64,000 bases of DNA from Branchipolynoe longqiensis (Eukaryota; Annelida; Polychaeta; Phyllodocida; Polynoidae): NCBI GenBank assembly GCA_030323885.1, contig CM059188.1, positions 117,093,974 through 117,157,973 of the forward strand, read 5' to 3'. The first letter of the stretch is position 1; each line of letters opens with the position of its first letter. Below, piece after piece: positions 22,160 to 33,205 of this stretch. The translations under genes were made by a program, and so were the position numbers. The notes beneath the pieces are model-generated. The model was not told where the DNA came from, made no database searches, and saw only the letters and a program-made list of their open reading frames with translations.

Positions 22160-22357
22160 TTTAACAGAACTTCCTACTGCTGAAACCTATGAGGTCAGAG
22201 AAAAGTATCCCATATTTAATTTGGCATTTTGACGCTTCAAATATCTCTCAAGTTAACCATTTTAAAACAAATTTACTTCAAAATAAAGTAAAGTTATATT
22301 TATAATGCTCAACCTAATATATTTTTCTTAGTAATGACAGAAACTCAAACCATCGGA
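22160..22357. mobile_element. MITE-2, copy cut by assembly gap
   Basis: Starts in the internal ACTGCTGAAACCTATGAGGT block and runs to AAACTCAAACCATCGGA, the last bases before the right TIR; the gap begins there. Confidence 0.65.
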
Positions 22358-22855
22358 NNNNNNNNNNNNNNNNNNNNNNNNNNNNNNNNNNNNNNNNNNN
22401 NNNNNNNNNNNNNNNNNNNNNNNNNNNNNNNNNNNNNNNNNNNNNNNNNNNNNNNNNNNNNNNNNNNNNNNNNNNNNNNNNNNNNNNNNNNNNNNNNNNN
22501 NNNNNNNNNNNNNNNNNNNNNNNNNNNNNNNNNNNNNNNNNNNNNNNNNNNNNNNNNNNNNNNNNNNNNNNNNNNNNNNNNNNNNNNNNNNNNNNNNNNN
22601 NNNNNNNNNNNNNNNNNNNNNNNNNNNNNNNNNNNNNNNNNNNNNNNNNNNNNNNNNNNNNNNNNNNNNNNNNNNNNNNNNNNNNNNNNNNNNNNNNNNN
22701 NNNNNNNNNNNNNNNNNNNNNNNNNNNNNNNNNNNNNNNNNNNNNNNNNNNNNNNNNNNNNNNNNNNNNNNNNNNNNNNNNNNNNNNNNNNNNNNNNNNN
22801 NNNNNNNNNNNNNNNNNNNNNNNNNNNNNNNNNNNNNNNNNNNNNNNNNNNNNNN
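22358..22855. other. Assembly gap (498 N)
   Basis: Undetermined bases. The long ORF drawn across it has no meaning. Confidence 0.99.
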
Positions 22856-22935
22856 ATTATCGATTAGTCTCCGTCGTTAGCCCAGAGCGCCCTCACCGCC
22901 GAGCCATTTTCACACGAATGTAGGTCACATGGTGC

Positions 22936-23268
22936 GGTGTTGGAGTGGTGATGGTGGTGGTGTTGGTGCTGGTGGTAGTAGTGTCGGTGCTGGTGCTGGT
23001 CGTGCGAGTGGCGATGCTGGTGGTGGTGCTCCTGGTGGTGGGGCTGGTGGTGGTGCTGGTGGTGGTGCTGGTAGTTGTGCTGGTGCTGGTGTTGCTGGTG
23101 CTGCTGGTGCTGGTGGTGCTGCTGCTGGTGGTGATCGTGCTGCTGGTGGTGATGCTGGTGGTACTGGTGATGGTGGTACTGGTGTTGCTGGTATTGGTGC
23201 TGGTGCTGGTGGTGCTGGTGGTGATGTTGCTGGTGCTGGTGCTGGTGGTACTGGTGGAGATGGTGCGA
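22936..23268. repeat. (GGTGCT/GGTGGT)n microsatellite
   Basis: Trinucleotide and hexanucleotide GGT/GCT units. All six frames are largely open and give single-residue-type peptides (His, Gly/Ala, Val/Leu). Confidence 0.93.
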
Positions 23269-23434
23269 CGCCTGTGCATGGAGAGTGTATCCCACAAACA
23301 TGGCCACGTTCAACAAGCCCCTGATGGTCCCAGGGCGGTCGCAGTGGTGACGACGGTGTATTGACTGACCACTGGAGCCATATAACATCACCAGTCCCAC
23401 CCACTCAGCTCATGTACACAACCAAACAGCCCCC

Positions 23435-26400
23435 CCCCCACCTCCCACACTGTAATGTGTGGGAGGTGGGGGTGGGGGGGCACACACCTCCCACAGCCCA
23501 CACACCTCCCACACTGTAATGTACACAGCCAGACAGGCCCTGCACCTCCCACACTGTAATGTGCACAGCCAGACAGGCCCCGCACCTCCCACACTGTAAT
23601 GTACACAGCCAGACAGGCCCTGCACTTGTTGTGGGGGGGGTTGTTTGTGGGGGTTTCATACTGTAATGTACACAGCCAGACAGGCCTGCACCTCTCTGTT
23701 CCCCACGGACACTGTAAATGTGCCAGCAGACAGGCCCCGCACCTCCCACACTGTAATGTACACAGCCAGACAGGCCCTGCACCTCACACACTGTAATGTG
23801 CACAGCCAGACAGGCCCCGCACCTCCCACACTGTAATGTACACAGCCAGACAGGCCCCGCACCTTCCACACTGTAATGTACACAGCCAGACAGGCCCCGC
23901 ACCTCCAACACTGTAATGTGCACAGCCAGACAGGCCCCGCACCTCCCACACTGTAATGTACACAGCCAGACAGGCCCCGCACCTCCCACACTGTAATGTA
24001 CACAGCCAGACAGGCCGCACACCTCCCACACTGTAGTGCACACAGACAGACAGGCCCCGCACCTTCCACACTGTAATGTACACAGCCAGACAGGCCCTGC
24101 ACCTCCCACACTGTAATGTACACAGCCAGACAGGCCACACATCTCCCACACTGTAATGTGCACAGCCAGACAGGCCCTGCACCTCCCACACTGTAATGTA
24201 CACAGCCAGACAGGCCCTGCACCTCCCACACTGTAACGTACACAGCCAGACAGGCCCCGCACCTCCCACACTGTAATGTACATAGCCAGAAAGGCCACAC
24301 ACCTCCCACACTGTAATGTACACAGCCAGACAGGCCCTGCACCTCCCACACTATAATGTAGACAGCCAGACAGGCCCCGCAAATCACACACTGTTATGTA
24401 CACAGCTAGACAGGCCACACACCTTCCACACTGTAATGTACACAGCCAGACAGGCCCTGCACCTCCCACACTGTAATGTAGACAGCCAGACAGGCCACAC
24501 ACCTCCCACACTGTAATGTACACAGCCAGACAGGCCCTGCACCTCCCACACTGTAATGTACACAGCCAGACAGGCCCCGCACCTCACACACTGTAATGTA
24601 GACAGCTAGACAGGCCCACCTCCCACACTGTAATGTACACAGCAACAGGCCCTGCACCTCCCACACGTAATGTACACAGCCAGACAGGCCCGCACCTCCC
24701 ACACTGTAATGTACACATCCAGACAGGCCCTGCACCTCCCACACTGTAATGTACACAGCCAGACAGGCCCCGCACCTCCCACACTGTAATGTACATAGCC
24801 AGAAAGGCCACACACCTCCCACACTGTAATGTACACAGCCAGACAGGCCCTGCACCTCACACACTGTAATGTACACAGCCAGAAAGGCCACACACCTCCC
24901 ACACTGTAATCTACATAGCCAGACAGGCCCTGCACCTCCCACACTGTAATGTAGACAGCCAGACAGGCTCCGCACCTCACACACTGTAATGTACACAGCT
25001 AGACAGGCCACACACCTTCCACACTGTAATGTACACAGCCAGACAGGCCCTGCACCTCCCACACTGTAATGCACACAGCCAGACAGGCCCCGCACCTTCC
25101 ACACTGTAATGTACACAGCCAGACAGGCCCTGCACCTCCGACACTGTAATGTAGACAGCCAGACAGGCCACACACCTCCCACACTGTAATGTACATAGCC
25201 AGACAGACCCCGCACCTCACACACTGTAATGTACACAGCCAGACAGGCCCCACACCTCACACACTGTAATGTACACAGCCAGACAGGCCCCGCACCTCCC
25301 ACACTGTAATATACACAGCTAGACAGGCCCTGCACCTCCCACACTGTAATGTACACAGCCAGACAGGCCCCGCACCTCACACACTGTGATGTACACAGCC
25401 AGACAGGCCACACACCTCCCACACTGTAATGTACACAGCCAGACAGGCCACACACCTCCCACACTGTAATGTACACAGCCAGACAGGCCACACACCTCCC
25501 ACACTGTAATGTGCACAGCCAGACAGGCCACACACCTCCCACACTGTAATGTACACAGCCAGACAGGCCCCGCACCTCCCACACTGTAATGTACACAGCC
25601 AGACAGGCCCCGCACCTCCCACACTGTAATGTACACAGCCAGACAGGCCCCGCACCTCCCACACTGTAATGTACACAGCCAGACAGCCCTGCCTCCATAC
25701 TGTAATGCACAGCCAGACAGGCCGCACACCTCCACACTGTAAGGACACAGCAGACAGGCCCCACCTTCCCCTGTAATGTACACAGCCAGACAGGCCTGCA
25801 CCTCCCACATGTAATGTACACAGCCAGACAGGCCGCACATCCCACACTGTAATGTCACAGCCAGACAGGCCCTGCACTCCCACACTGTAATGTACACAGC
25901 CAGACCGTCCCTGCACCTCCCACACTGTAACGTACACAGCCAGACAGGCCCCGCACCTCCCACACTGTAATGTACATAGCCAGAAAGGCCACACACCTCC
26001 CACACTGTAATGTACACAGCCAGACAGGCCCTGCACCTCCCACACTATAATGTAGACAGCCAGACAGGCCCCGCAAATCACACACTGTTATGTACACAGC
26101 TAGACAGGCCACACACCTTCCACACTGTAATGTACACAGCCAGACAGGCCCTGCACCTCCCACACTGTAATGTAGACAGCCAGACAGGCCACACACCTCC
26201 CACACTGTAATGTACACAGCCAGACAGGCCCTGCACCTCCCACACTGTAATGTAGACAGCCAGACAGGCCCCGCACCTCACACACTGTAATGTAGACAGC
26301 TAGACAGGCCCTGCACCTCCCACACTGTAATGTACACAGCCAGACAGGCCCCGCACCTCCCACACTGTAATGTACACATCCAGACAGGCCCTGCACCTCC

Positions 26401-28705
26401 CACACTGTAATGTACACAGCCAGACAGGCCCCGCACCTCCCACACTGTAATGTACATAGCCAGAAAGGCCACACACCTCCCACACTGTAATGTACGGGTT
26501 GATACCAGCAGAGCCACACCTCCCACATGTAATGACAGCCAGACAGGCCCTGCACTCCCACACTGTATGTAGACAGCCAGACAGGCTCGCACCTCACACA
26601 CTGTAATGTACACAGCTAGACAGGCCACACATTCCACACTGTAATGTACACAGCCAGACAGCACCTCCCACACGTAATGCACACGCCAGCAGGCCCCGCA
26701 CCTTCACACTGTAATGTACACAGCCAGACAGGCCTGCACTCCGACACTGTATGTAGACAGCCAGACAGGCCACACACCTCCCACACTGTAATGTACATAG
26801 CCAGACAGACCCTGCACCTCACACACTGTAATGTACACAGCCAGAAGGCCCCACACCTCAACACTGTAATGTAACAGCCAGACAGGCCCCGCACCTCCCA
26901 CACTGTAATATACACAGCTAGACAGGCCCTGCACCTCCCACACTGTAATGTACACAGCCAGACAGGCCCCGCACCTCACACACTGTGATGTACACAGCCA
27001 GACAGGCCCCGCACCTCCCACACTGTAATGTACACAGCCAGACAGGCCACACACCTCCCACACTGTAATGTACATAGCCAGACAGGCCACGCACCTTCCA
27101 CACTGTAATGTACACAGCCAGACAGGCCCTGCACCTCCCACACTGTAATGTACACAGCCAGACAGGCCCCGCACCTCCCACACTGTAATGTACACAGCCA
27201 GACAGGCCCCGCACCTCCCACACTGTAATGTACACAGCCAGACAGGCCCCGCACCTCCCACACTGTAATGTACACAGCCAGACAGGCCCTGCACCTCCCA
27301 CACTGTAATGCACACAGCCAGACAGGCCCCGCACCTTCCACACTGTAATGTACACAGCCAGACAGGCCCTGCACCTCCCACACTGTAATGTGCACAGCCA
27401 GACAGGCCCCGCACCTCACACACTGTAATGTACACAGCTAGACAGGCCACACACCTCCCACACTGTAATGTACACAGCAGACAGGCCGGCACCTCCCACA
27501 CGTAATGTACACAGCCAGACAGGCCCCGCACCTCCCACACTGTAATGTACACAGCTAGACAGGCCCCGCACCTCACACACTTTAATGTACACAGCTAGAC
27601 AGGCCTCACACCTCCCACACTGTAATGTACACAGCTAGACAGGTCCTGCACCTCCCACACTGTAATGTACACAGCCAGACAGGCCCTGCACCTCCCACAC
27701 TGTAATGTACACAGCCAGACAGGCCCTGCACCTCCCACACTGCAATGTACACAGCCAGACAGGCCCCGCACCTCCCACACTGTAATGTAGACATCCAGAC
27801 AGGCCCCGCACCTCCCACACTGTAATGTACACAGCTAGACAGGCCCCCGCACCTCACACACTGTAATGTGCACAGCCAGACAGGCCCTGCACCTCCCACA
27901 CTGCAATGTACACAGCCAGACAGGCCCTGCACCTCCCACACTGTAATGTACACAGCCAGACAGGCCCCGCACCTTCCACACTGTAATGTACACAGCCAGA
28001 CAGGCCGCACACCTCCCACCCTGTAATGTACACCGCTAGACAGGCCCTGCACCTCACACACTGTAATGTACACAGCTAGACAGGCCCCGCACCTCACACA
28101 CTGTAATGTACACAGCTAGACAGGCCTCACACCTCCCACACTGTAATGTACACAGCTAGACAGGCCATGCACCTCCCACACTGTAATGTACACAGCCAGA
28201 CAGGCCACACACCTCACACACTGTAATGTACACAGCCAGACAGGCCCCGCACCTCCCACACTGTAATGTACACAGCCAGACAGGCCACACACCTCCCACA
28301 CTGTAATGTACACAGCCAGACAGGCCCCGCACCTCACACACTGTAATGTACACAGCCAGACAGGCCCTGCACCTCCCACACTGTAATGTACACATCCAGA
28401 CAGGCCCCGCACCTCCCACACTGTAATGTACACAGCCAGACAGGCCCCGCACCTCCACACTGTAATGTACACAGTAGGACAGGCCCCGCACCTCCCACAC
28501 TGTAATGTACACAGCCAGACAGGCCCCGCACCTCCCACACTGTAATGTACACAGCCAGACAGGCCCCGCACCTCACACACTGTAATGTACACAGCTAGAC
28601 AGGCCCTGCACCTCCCACACTGTAATGTACACAGCCAGACAGGCCCCGCACCTCACACACTGTAATGTACACAGCTAGACAGGCCCCACTCCTCACACTG
28701 TAATG
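23435..28705. repeat. 40-bp satellite array (about 130 units)
   Basis: The unit is CACCTCCCACACTGTAATGT followed by ACACAGCCAGACAGGCCCCG, total 40 bp. Three common variants at the unit end (CCCCG, CCCTG, CACACA) and diagnostic changes (ACATAGCCAGAAAGG, ATATACACAGCT, CACTATAATGTAGAC) recur in the same order about 1.6-1.7 kb apart (24200-24840 with 25895-26490; 25195-25395 with 26800-26995), so there is higher-order structure. The consensus has no stop codon in any minus-strand frame, which explains minus-strand frames up to 479 aa. Not called as coding. Confidence 0.95.
23440..23475. repeat. Hairpin at the satellite edge
   Basis: ACCTCCCACAC is followed after TGTAAT by its inverse GTGTGGGAGGT, so the first unit is folded back on itself. 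C- and G-runs flank it. Confidence 0.7.
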
Positions 28706-28970
28706 GTGGTTGGTGTAGTTTTATGCCCAGCAAGACCCTAGGTAATACCAGAACGTGCACCGACTTGTGACAGCGCGCACTCATGATGACTTTATAGTGC
28801 TGCCCCACTGGAAAATCAGACCGCCGGCACCATGACTTGATGTCCCACACAGTCACATTATGCTGACACTGTGCGCCCAGTCTCTGTCCTGACCTCATAA
28901 TGCCAAGCGCCGAGCAGCAACAGGTACCTATTTTATAAGTCATTGGTTTGACTCAACCAGGATCCAAACT
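28706..28970 (-). mobile_element. SINE-A, diverged tail subfamily (tail 3), head lost
   Basis: Minus-strand tail GTCTTGCTGGGCATAAAAC replaces the usual tail, with the shared GTCACAAGTCGGTGC and GGGGCAGCACTATAAAGTC blocks behind it. Directly adjoins the satellite. Confidence 0.75.
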
Positions 28971-29073
28971 TCAGTCCCTCCAGATTCAGTGGTATGCACA
29001 GTAAGTCCATCCAAGGCCAGAGGAAGAAGTGAAGTGAGAATGGAATTAGTTAGGCAGTGGGTGGGGTTACCTG

Positions 29074-29283
29074 CTAGTGCCAGTCCTCGGTGTCAGGGTC
29101 TAGGCGACCCACAGCGTTGATGATATCTGCGTTCTGGCGGTAGAAGCAAGCAAGTGCATTCCAGGATGCCATGGAAATCCTGGAGAGGATGGCCAGAGTG
29201 GCCCTATTGTTGCTGAGTTGGTGGTCAGAGTCCTCCATGAAGTCACTGATGTCAGATCTGTCGACGGCGGCACATGACATAAA
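29074..29283 (-). pseudogene. Orphan coding-like segment, unknown family
   Basis: The minus-strand frame reads SDISDFMEDSDHQLSNN, then RISMASWNALACFYRQN, and ends GRLDPDTEDWH with a TAG stop at 29074. Third positions favour C/G and the composition looks protein-like, unlike the surrounding repeats. A possible splice acceptor (GTCGACAG) precedes SDISD. Upstream is MITE-2, so no further exon can be joined. It may be a terminal exon of a host gene or a relic of a transposon protein; I do not recognise the family. Confidence 0.3.
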
Positions 29284-29552
29284 CTTGAAGTAACTTTGAT
29301 TTAAAATGGCTAACTTTAGAGATATTTGAAGTGTGAACATATTAAATAAATGTTGGCATGCTTGCCCAAACTCTTACTACATAAACCTCAGCAGTAAAAG
29401 GTTATATGTAATTGACTCGGCATCCCCTTCCAATTCTATGTGGCAACAAATGTTTCATAAGTACAACAGTATCTAAGTTAGATATGTAGAATCAAATCTA
29501 GATCAGTGTTTTCATTTTGAGAATTTGCTGATCGAGATTTGCAGCTTTAACA
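29284..29552. mobile_element. MITE-2, copy truncated at one end
   Basis: Inverse orientation: GAAGTAACTTTGATTTAAAA to GATTTGCAGCTTTAAC. The first TIR is missing where it meets the coding-like segment. Confidence 0.65.
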
Positions 29553-29669
29553 AAAAATGTGGTCATATCCATAACCCAGCATTCCAGACACTTTTACTGA
29601 TGGTTTGTTCAGTAACTCTGTTGTCAACATTTTCACTGTAGTACAGAGAGTACAACTTTTCCAGAGACC

Positions 29670-29700
29670 CCCCCCCCTCCCCCCCCCCCCCTCCCTCCCC
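29670..29700. repeat. C-rich homopolymer runs
   Basis: Two C-runs separated by single T bases, between MITE-2 and a SINE-A. Confidence 0.9.
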
Positions 29701-29734
29701 AAAGTAGTGCACATCAACATTTTACTACAAACCC

Positions 29735-29870
29735 AGATGGGTTGCCAGATGAGTTGAGCGCCTACCGCCCATTTTGGGAGGCCATGGGATTCAAATCCCC
29801 ATGTTTGAACTGTTGTCGTTGAGTCAAACCAATAACTTAACAAATTGACATGTGTCGCTACCTATCCTGG
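29735..29870 (+). mobile_element. SINE-A, 5' part, head type 1
   Basis: GATGGGTTGCCAGATGAGTT head and body to TCGCTACCTATCCTGGTG, where SINE-C sequence interrupts it. The rest of the body is not found downstream. Confidence 0.75.
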
Positions 29871-29990
29871 TGTACTATCTTTGGGGGTGATGAAAATCAG
29901 AAATAATATTCCTAGCATAGGAGTCAAACCCACATGTCTTGCTATTTCAGGGCTAGTGTGCTAACTATTACACTACTTAGGCACCCTGAT
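29871..29990 (-). mobile_element. SINE-C, tRNA-Gln-like head, copy 1
   Basis: Minus strand reads GTGCCTAAGTAGTGTAATAG then TTAGCACACTAG and a GTGGGTTTGACTCC B-box-like motif, ending CATCACCCCCAAAG. Matches the better copy at 42487-42666. Confidence 0.7.
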
Positions 29991-30153
29991 GCAATCACCC
30001 TATCCACACCTACCTCTCTATGTGCTTCCTTGCTAGAAGCCAGTGCAGTCTACTATAGTGCAAAAAAATAATTGCTGAAAAAATTATCATTGTATTAAAC
30101 ACTAAAAGTCATACTTTACAAACAACCCCCCATCCCCTTTGTGGGAGACTTTG

Positions 30154-30728
30154 TCATCATCATGTTGTCAGTCGCAATGCGATGAAGACTACCTTCATTA
30201 CTTGACTGTCGCTCTCCATTTAGCTCTCTGCTGTGAGAGTGATGTCCATGGGTCGGTCTTAATGTCTCTCAGCTTCAGGTTTCTCTTGATGGTATCCTTG
30301 AACCGGAGACGAGGGAGCCCTCTCTTTCTGTAACCAGAAGACGGTTGAGAGTAGAGGATCTGCGTTGGTAGCCTGTCTGATGACATCCTCATGAGGTGTC
30401 CAGTCCACCGGGGATTCTTTTTGATCAGAAGATCTTCCATAGAGGGCAGCCCTGTCCTTTCGAGTATTTCCTTATTTGTCACTTTGTCCTTCCAGCTTAG
30501 CCTCATGATCGAACGCAGATGTCGCATCATGAAGGCATGCAGCTTTTTCACCTGTTGTCTGTACACTTTCCAGGCCTCGGCTCCATATAGTAGGATGGAT
30601 AACACGATTGCACGGTAGATCTTGCCTTTGACCCGCATGGACACATGGTGGTTGTTCCAGAGTCTCTGGCGTAGTCGGCTGAAAGATGCACTGGCTTTGG
30701 CCATCCTCCTCTGTATTTCAGCATCAGG
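30154..30728 (-). pseudogene. LINE-1, 5'-truncated reverse transcriptase C-terminal copy
   Basis: Minus-strand frame ending at 30198 encodes the region after the catalytic loop: MAKASASFSRLRQRLWNN, LLYGAEAWKVYRQQVKK, RWTGHLMRMSSDRLPTQ and KDTIKRNLKLRDIKTD. The frame is intact over 168 residues and retains the ~19 bases missing from the copy at 2052-3737. The 3' end has only three CAT repeats. Truncation at 30728 falls in the block before MAKASASF. Inactive because endonuclease and catalytic domains are absent. Confidence 0.9.
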
Positions 30729-30902
30729 ATGGTTTGTACGAACGTGAAAATGTTGACAACTTTAGACGACCCCATACCAGAGGTCACAGGATGAGGGCTG
30801 CGGAAGTAACTACCCATCATGATGATGTACAGGTTATTCAATGTGGGTGGTCTCAGTTGTATTCTAGTACAATGAAAATGTGAAAGGTCACAGAAATTAG
30901 AT

Positions 30903-31232
30903 GGTCAAAATAAAAGGTTCAAGGACTCCCTTAAATAGAACCTGAAGAAATGTAATGTCGACACTGAAACCTGGGAAATAGTGGCCAACAACAGGAATTT
31001 ATTTTTGCTTCTAATCACAAAGGCACAACACGGTTTGAAACTGATCGTATCTCAAGCTGAATAAAAGCGTCAGCAGAGAAAAGATCATCTCCATCACATA
31101 CCAAACTCTCTGACTGCAGCTACACACACGTCCAATGTGAGACCGCACATTCCAGGCACAAATTGGACTCATCGATCATCGACGAGTTCACAACAAAGTG
31201 ATGAGTTGCTGTCATCATCGCCACTGATGGAT
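30903..31232 (+). pseudogene. LINE-4 remnant, C-terminal region with zinc-finger-like tail
   Basis: Not visible as one ORF because of stops and frameshifts. Bases from 30903 encode KRFKDSLK, then (after a stop) NLKKCNVDTETWEIVANN, the block that follows the RT domain in many animal LINEs (compare RFKDTIKRNLKL in LINE-1). At 31150-31191 the frame reads FQAQIGLIDHRRVH, the second half of the C-terminal C2H2-like finger found in such LINEs, and a TGTGAG codon pair just upstream fits one cysteine. It lies 3' to 3' with no obvious link to the LINE-1 copy beside it. Confidence 0.6.
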
Positions 31233-31264
31233 AACCAAGAAGAAGGTACAATGAATACCTTGGT

Positions 31265-31830
31265 AAATGATAATCGGGGTGAGTGATTGGGTGTGGGGGC
31301 GGGGGATGTGGTGGGTGCAGATGGACCATAAGAGGCGACATAGTGCAAGTAAGCAATCGGTGGTGGTGATCAAGGTGTGGGTGTAGGTGGGTGGGGTGGG
31401 TGTGTGGGTATGTGTGGGTGTGGGTGTGGGTGGGTGGGTGTAGGTGTGTGGCTGTGGGTGTGTGTGTAGGTGTTTGTGTGTGGGTGTGTGGGTGTGGGTG
31501 TGGGTGTGGGACTGTGGATGGTTGGGGGGCTTTGGGTGTGGGTATGGGTGTGGGTGTGGGTGTGGGTGTGGGTGTGGGTGTGGTTGGTGGGGGTTTGGGG
31601 TGGGGGTTGGGCTTTGGGTGTGGGTGTGGGTGTGGATGTGGGTGTGGGTACGGGTGTGGGTACGGGTGTGGGTACGGGTGTGGGTACGGGTGTGGGTGTG
31701 TCTGAGTTGGGTTGGGGGATTGGCGGGTGTGGGGGGGGGGGGGGGGGGTTATGTGTGTGGGTAGATGTGGGTGTGGTGGGCGGGAGTGGGAGGGGTGTAG
31801 GGGTGTGTGTGTATTGAAGACAGTTTGGGG
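31265..31830. repeat. (GGGTGT)n and (GGGTACGGGTGT)n repeats
   Basis: G/T-rich six-base units, with a 12-base variant at 31640-31700. Thr/His/Pro minus frames are artefacts. G-run of about 18 near 31731-31748. Confidence 0.92.
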
Positions 31831-31996
31831 AGCTGTCATGGAGAGTGGACTTTTGGGGGATGGTTTGAGTGAAGTGGGGCACTTGCGGGGGGGGGGTTCT
31901 TGGTTTTGTTTAGGTTTGTCTGGGGTGGGGGTGCATGCTTTGGGTTTGGCGTCATTGATGGGGCAGTAAGGGGGGCGCTGTGGAGAAGCGTGGTTT

Positions 31997-32120
31997 GTTT
32001 TGGGGAGTTTTCAGTCGCATTGGTGGGCTGAAGGCTGCTAATCTGCAGCACTGAATGGGCACCACTTAAAGCAGTCCCATGTGGTCGGGAGTTGGCTTCC
32101 GATGGGTAGTGATCAGAGGA

Positions 32121-32169
<49 letters not shown>

Positions 32170-32231
32170 GGAAGGAAAAAGGCAGCCTAAGGAGCCCAAC
32201 CACAGTCCTCTGAGAGGGCCGGGGAAGGCTG
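31997..32231 (+). repeat. Dispersed repeat Rep-2, copy 1, with a 45-G run
   Basis: Starts GGAGTTTTCAGTCGCATTGG, continues CTGCAGCACTGAATGGGCAC and GGCTTCCGATGGGTAGTGAT, then G45 (32124-32168) and AACCACAGTCCTCTGAGAGG. The same order is seen at 32398-32595 (inverted), 57448-57720, 60580-60760 (inverted) and around 62868. Class unknown. Confidence 0.75.
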
Positions 32232-32326
32232 GGTGGTTGGTGTAGTTTTACGCCCCAGTAAGACCGTAGGCCATACCAGGACGTGCACCGACTTGTGACA
32301 GCAGGCACTCATGGCGACTTTGAGAA
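32232..32326 (-). mobile_element. SINE-A tail-3 fragment
   Basis: GTTGGTGTAGTTTTACGCCC and GACTTGTGACAGCAGGCACT. It directly follows Rep-2. Confidence 0.7.
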
Positions 32327-32397
32327 GCGTGGTGAGACAGGGCAGTCTGTGAGGGTGAGACGGGCGGGGTGGTTGGGGGGGGGGGGGAGGTGATGTC

Positions 32398-32595
32398 GGG
32401 GGGGGGGGGATGTTTTTTGCCTTTTTCCTTCCTCCCCCTCTCCCCCCTACACCCCCCCCCCCATTCCTCTGATCACTACCCATCGGAAGCCAACTCCCGA
32501 CCACATGGGACTGCTTTCAGCGGTGCCCATTCAGTGCTGCAGATTTGCCGCCTTCAGGGGACCAATGCGACTGAAAACTCCCCAAAAACAAGCTA
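32398..32595 (-). repeat. Dispersed repeat Rep-2, copy 2
   Basis: Inverted relative to copy 1, starting in a G/C homopolymer region and ending at GACTGAAAACTCCCC. Together with copy 1 it forms a 100-400 bp spaced inverted pair. Confidence 0.7.
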
Positions 32596-32621
32596 CCTGT
32601 AGGTTCAACCCCCTCCCTACC

Positions 32622-32790
32622 TCAGCACCCCTATCCAGTACCCCCTCCCCACCACCCCATATACCACCACCCCATACCCCACCACCCCATACCCCACCAC
32701 TCCCTGTCCCACCACCCCATACCCCACCACCCCATACCGCCCCAAACGCACCACAACTTACCACAACACCCCTACCCCAACACCCCTAAA
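32622..32790. repeat. (CCACCCCATACC)n minisatellite
   Basis: About a dozen degenerate CCACCACCCCATA units. Confidence 0.88.
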
Positions 32791-32859
32791 CCCTAATCCC
32801 ACCACCTCCTACCCCAAAACCTTCTACGCCACCACTCCATAATATTGCTGACTGTCTGT

Positions 32860-32992
32860 CTAGGAAGCGACAAGTATCAATTTTTATGTCATTGGTTTGA
32901 TTCGACCAGGAATTGAGCCCACGGGTTCGAATCCTACGATCGACCAAAACGGGAGACGGACGCTCAATTCATTCGACCATCCCGTCTGGTGA
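32860..32992 (-). mobile_element. SINE-A, head type 1, 5' part only
   Basis: Minus strand ACGGGATGGTCGAATGAATT, B-box GGATTCGAACCC, and body to TTGTCGCTTCCTAG; the remainder is missing. Confidence 0.75.
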
Positions 32993-32999
32993 GAGGTGG

Positions 33000-33205
33000 T
33001 TGGTGTTTATGTGAGAGTGTGTGTGAGTGAGTGGTTGGCGTATGACAGTGTGTGTGAGGGAGTGGTTAGGGTGTGTGAGAGGTGTGTGTGAGTGGTTGAC
33101 GTGTGGCAGGTGTGTGAGGGAGTGGTTAGGGTGTGTGAGAGGTGTGTGTGAGTGGTTGGCGTGTGGCAGGTGTGTGTGAGGGAGTGGTTAGGGTGTGTGA
33201 GAAGG
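33000..33205. repeat. ~58-bp minisatellite rich in GTGTGAG
   Basis: Three to four units containing GAGTGGTTAGGGTGTGTGAG and GTGTGGCAGG. Confidence 0.85.

Noticed and set aside
24406..25845. 479-aa minus-strand ORF (repeats of VWLCTLQCGRC type)
   Set aside because: It lies wholly in the 40-bp satellite, equivalent frames are open in all three minus phases, and indels between units shift frames freely. Composition explains it.
23435..28705. CRISPR-like array
   Set aside because: Repeats are directly adjacent 40-bp units without unique spacers, in a eukaryotic context.
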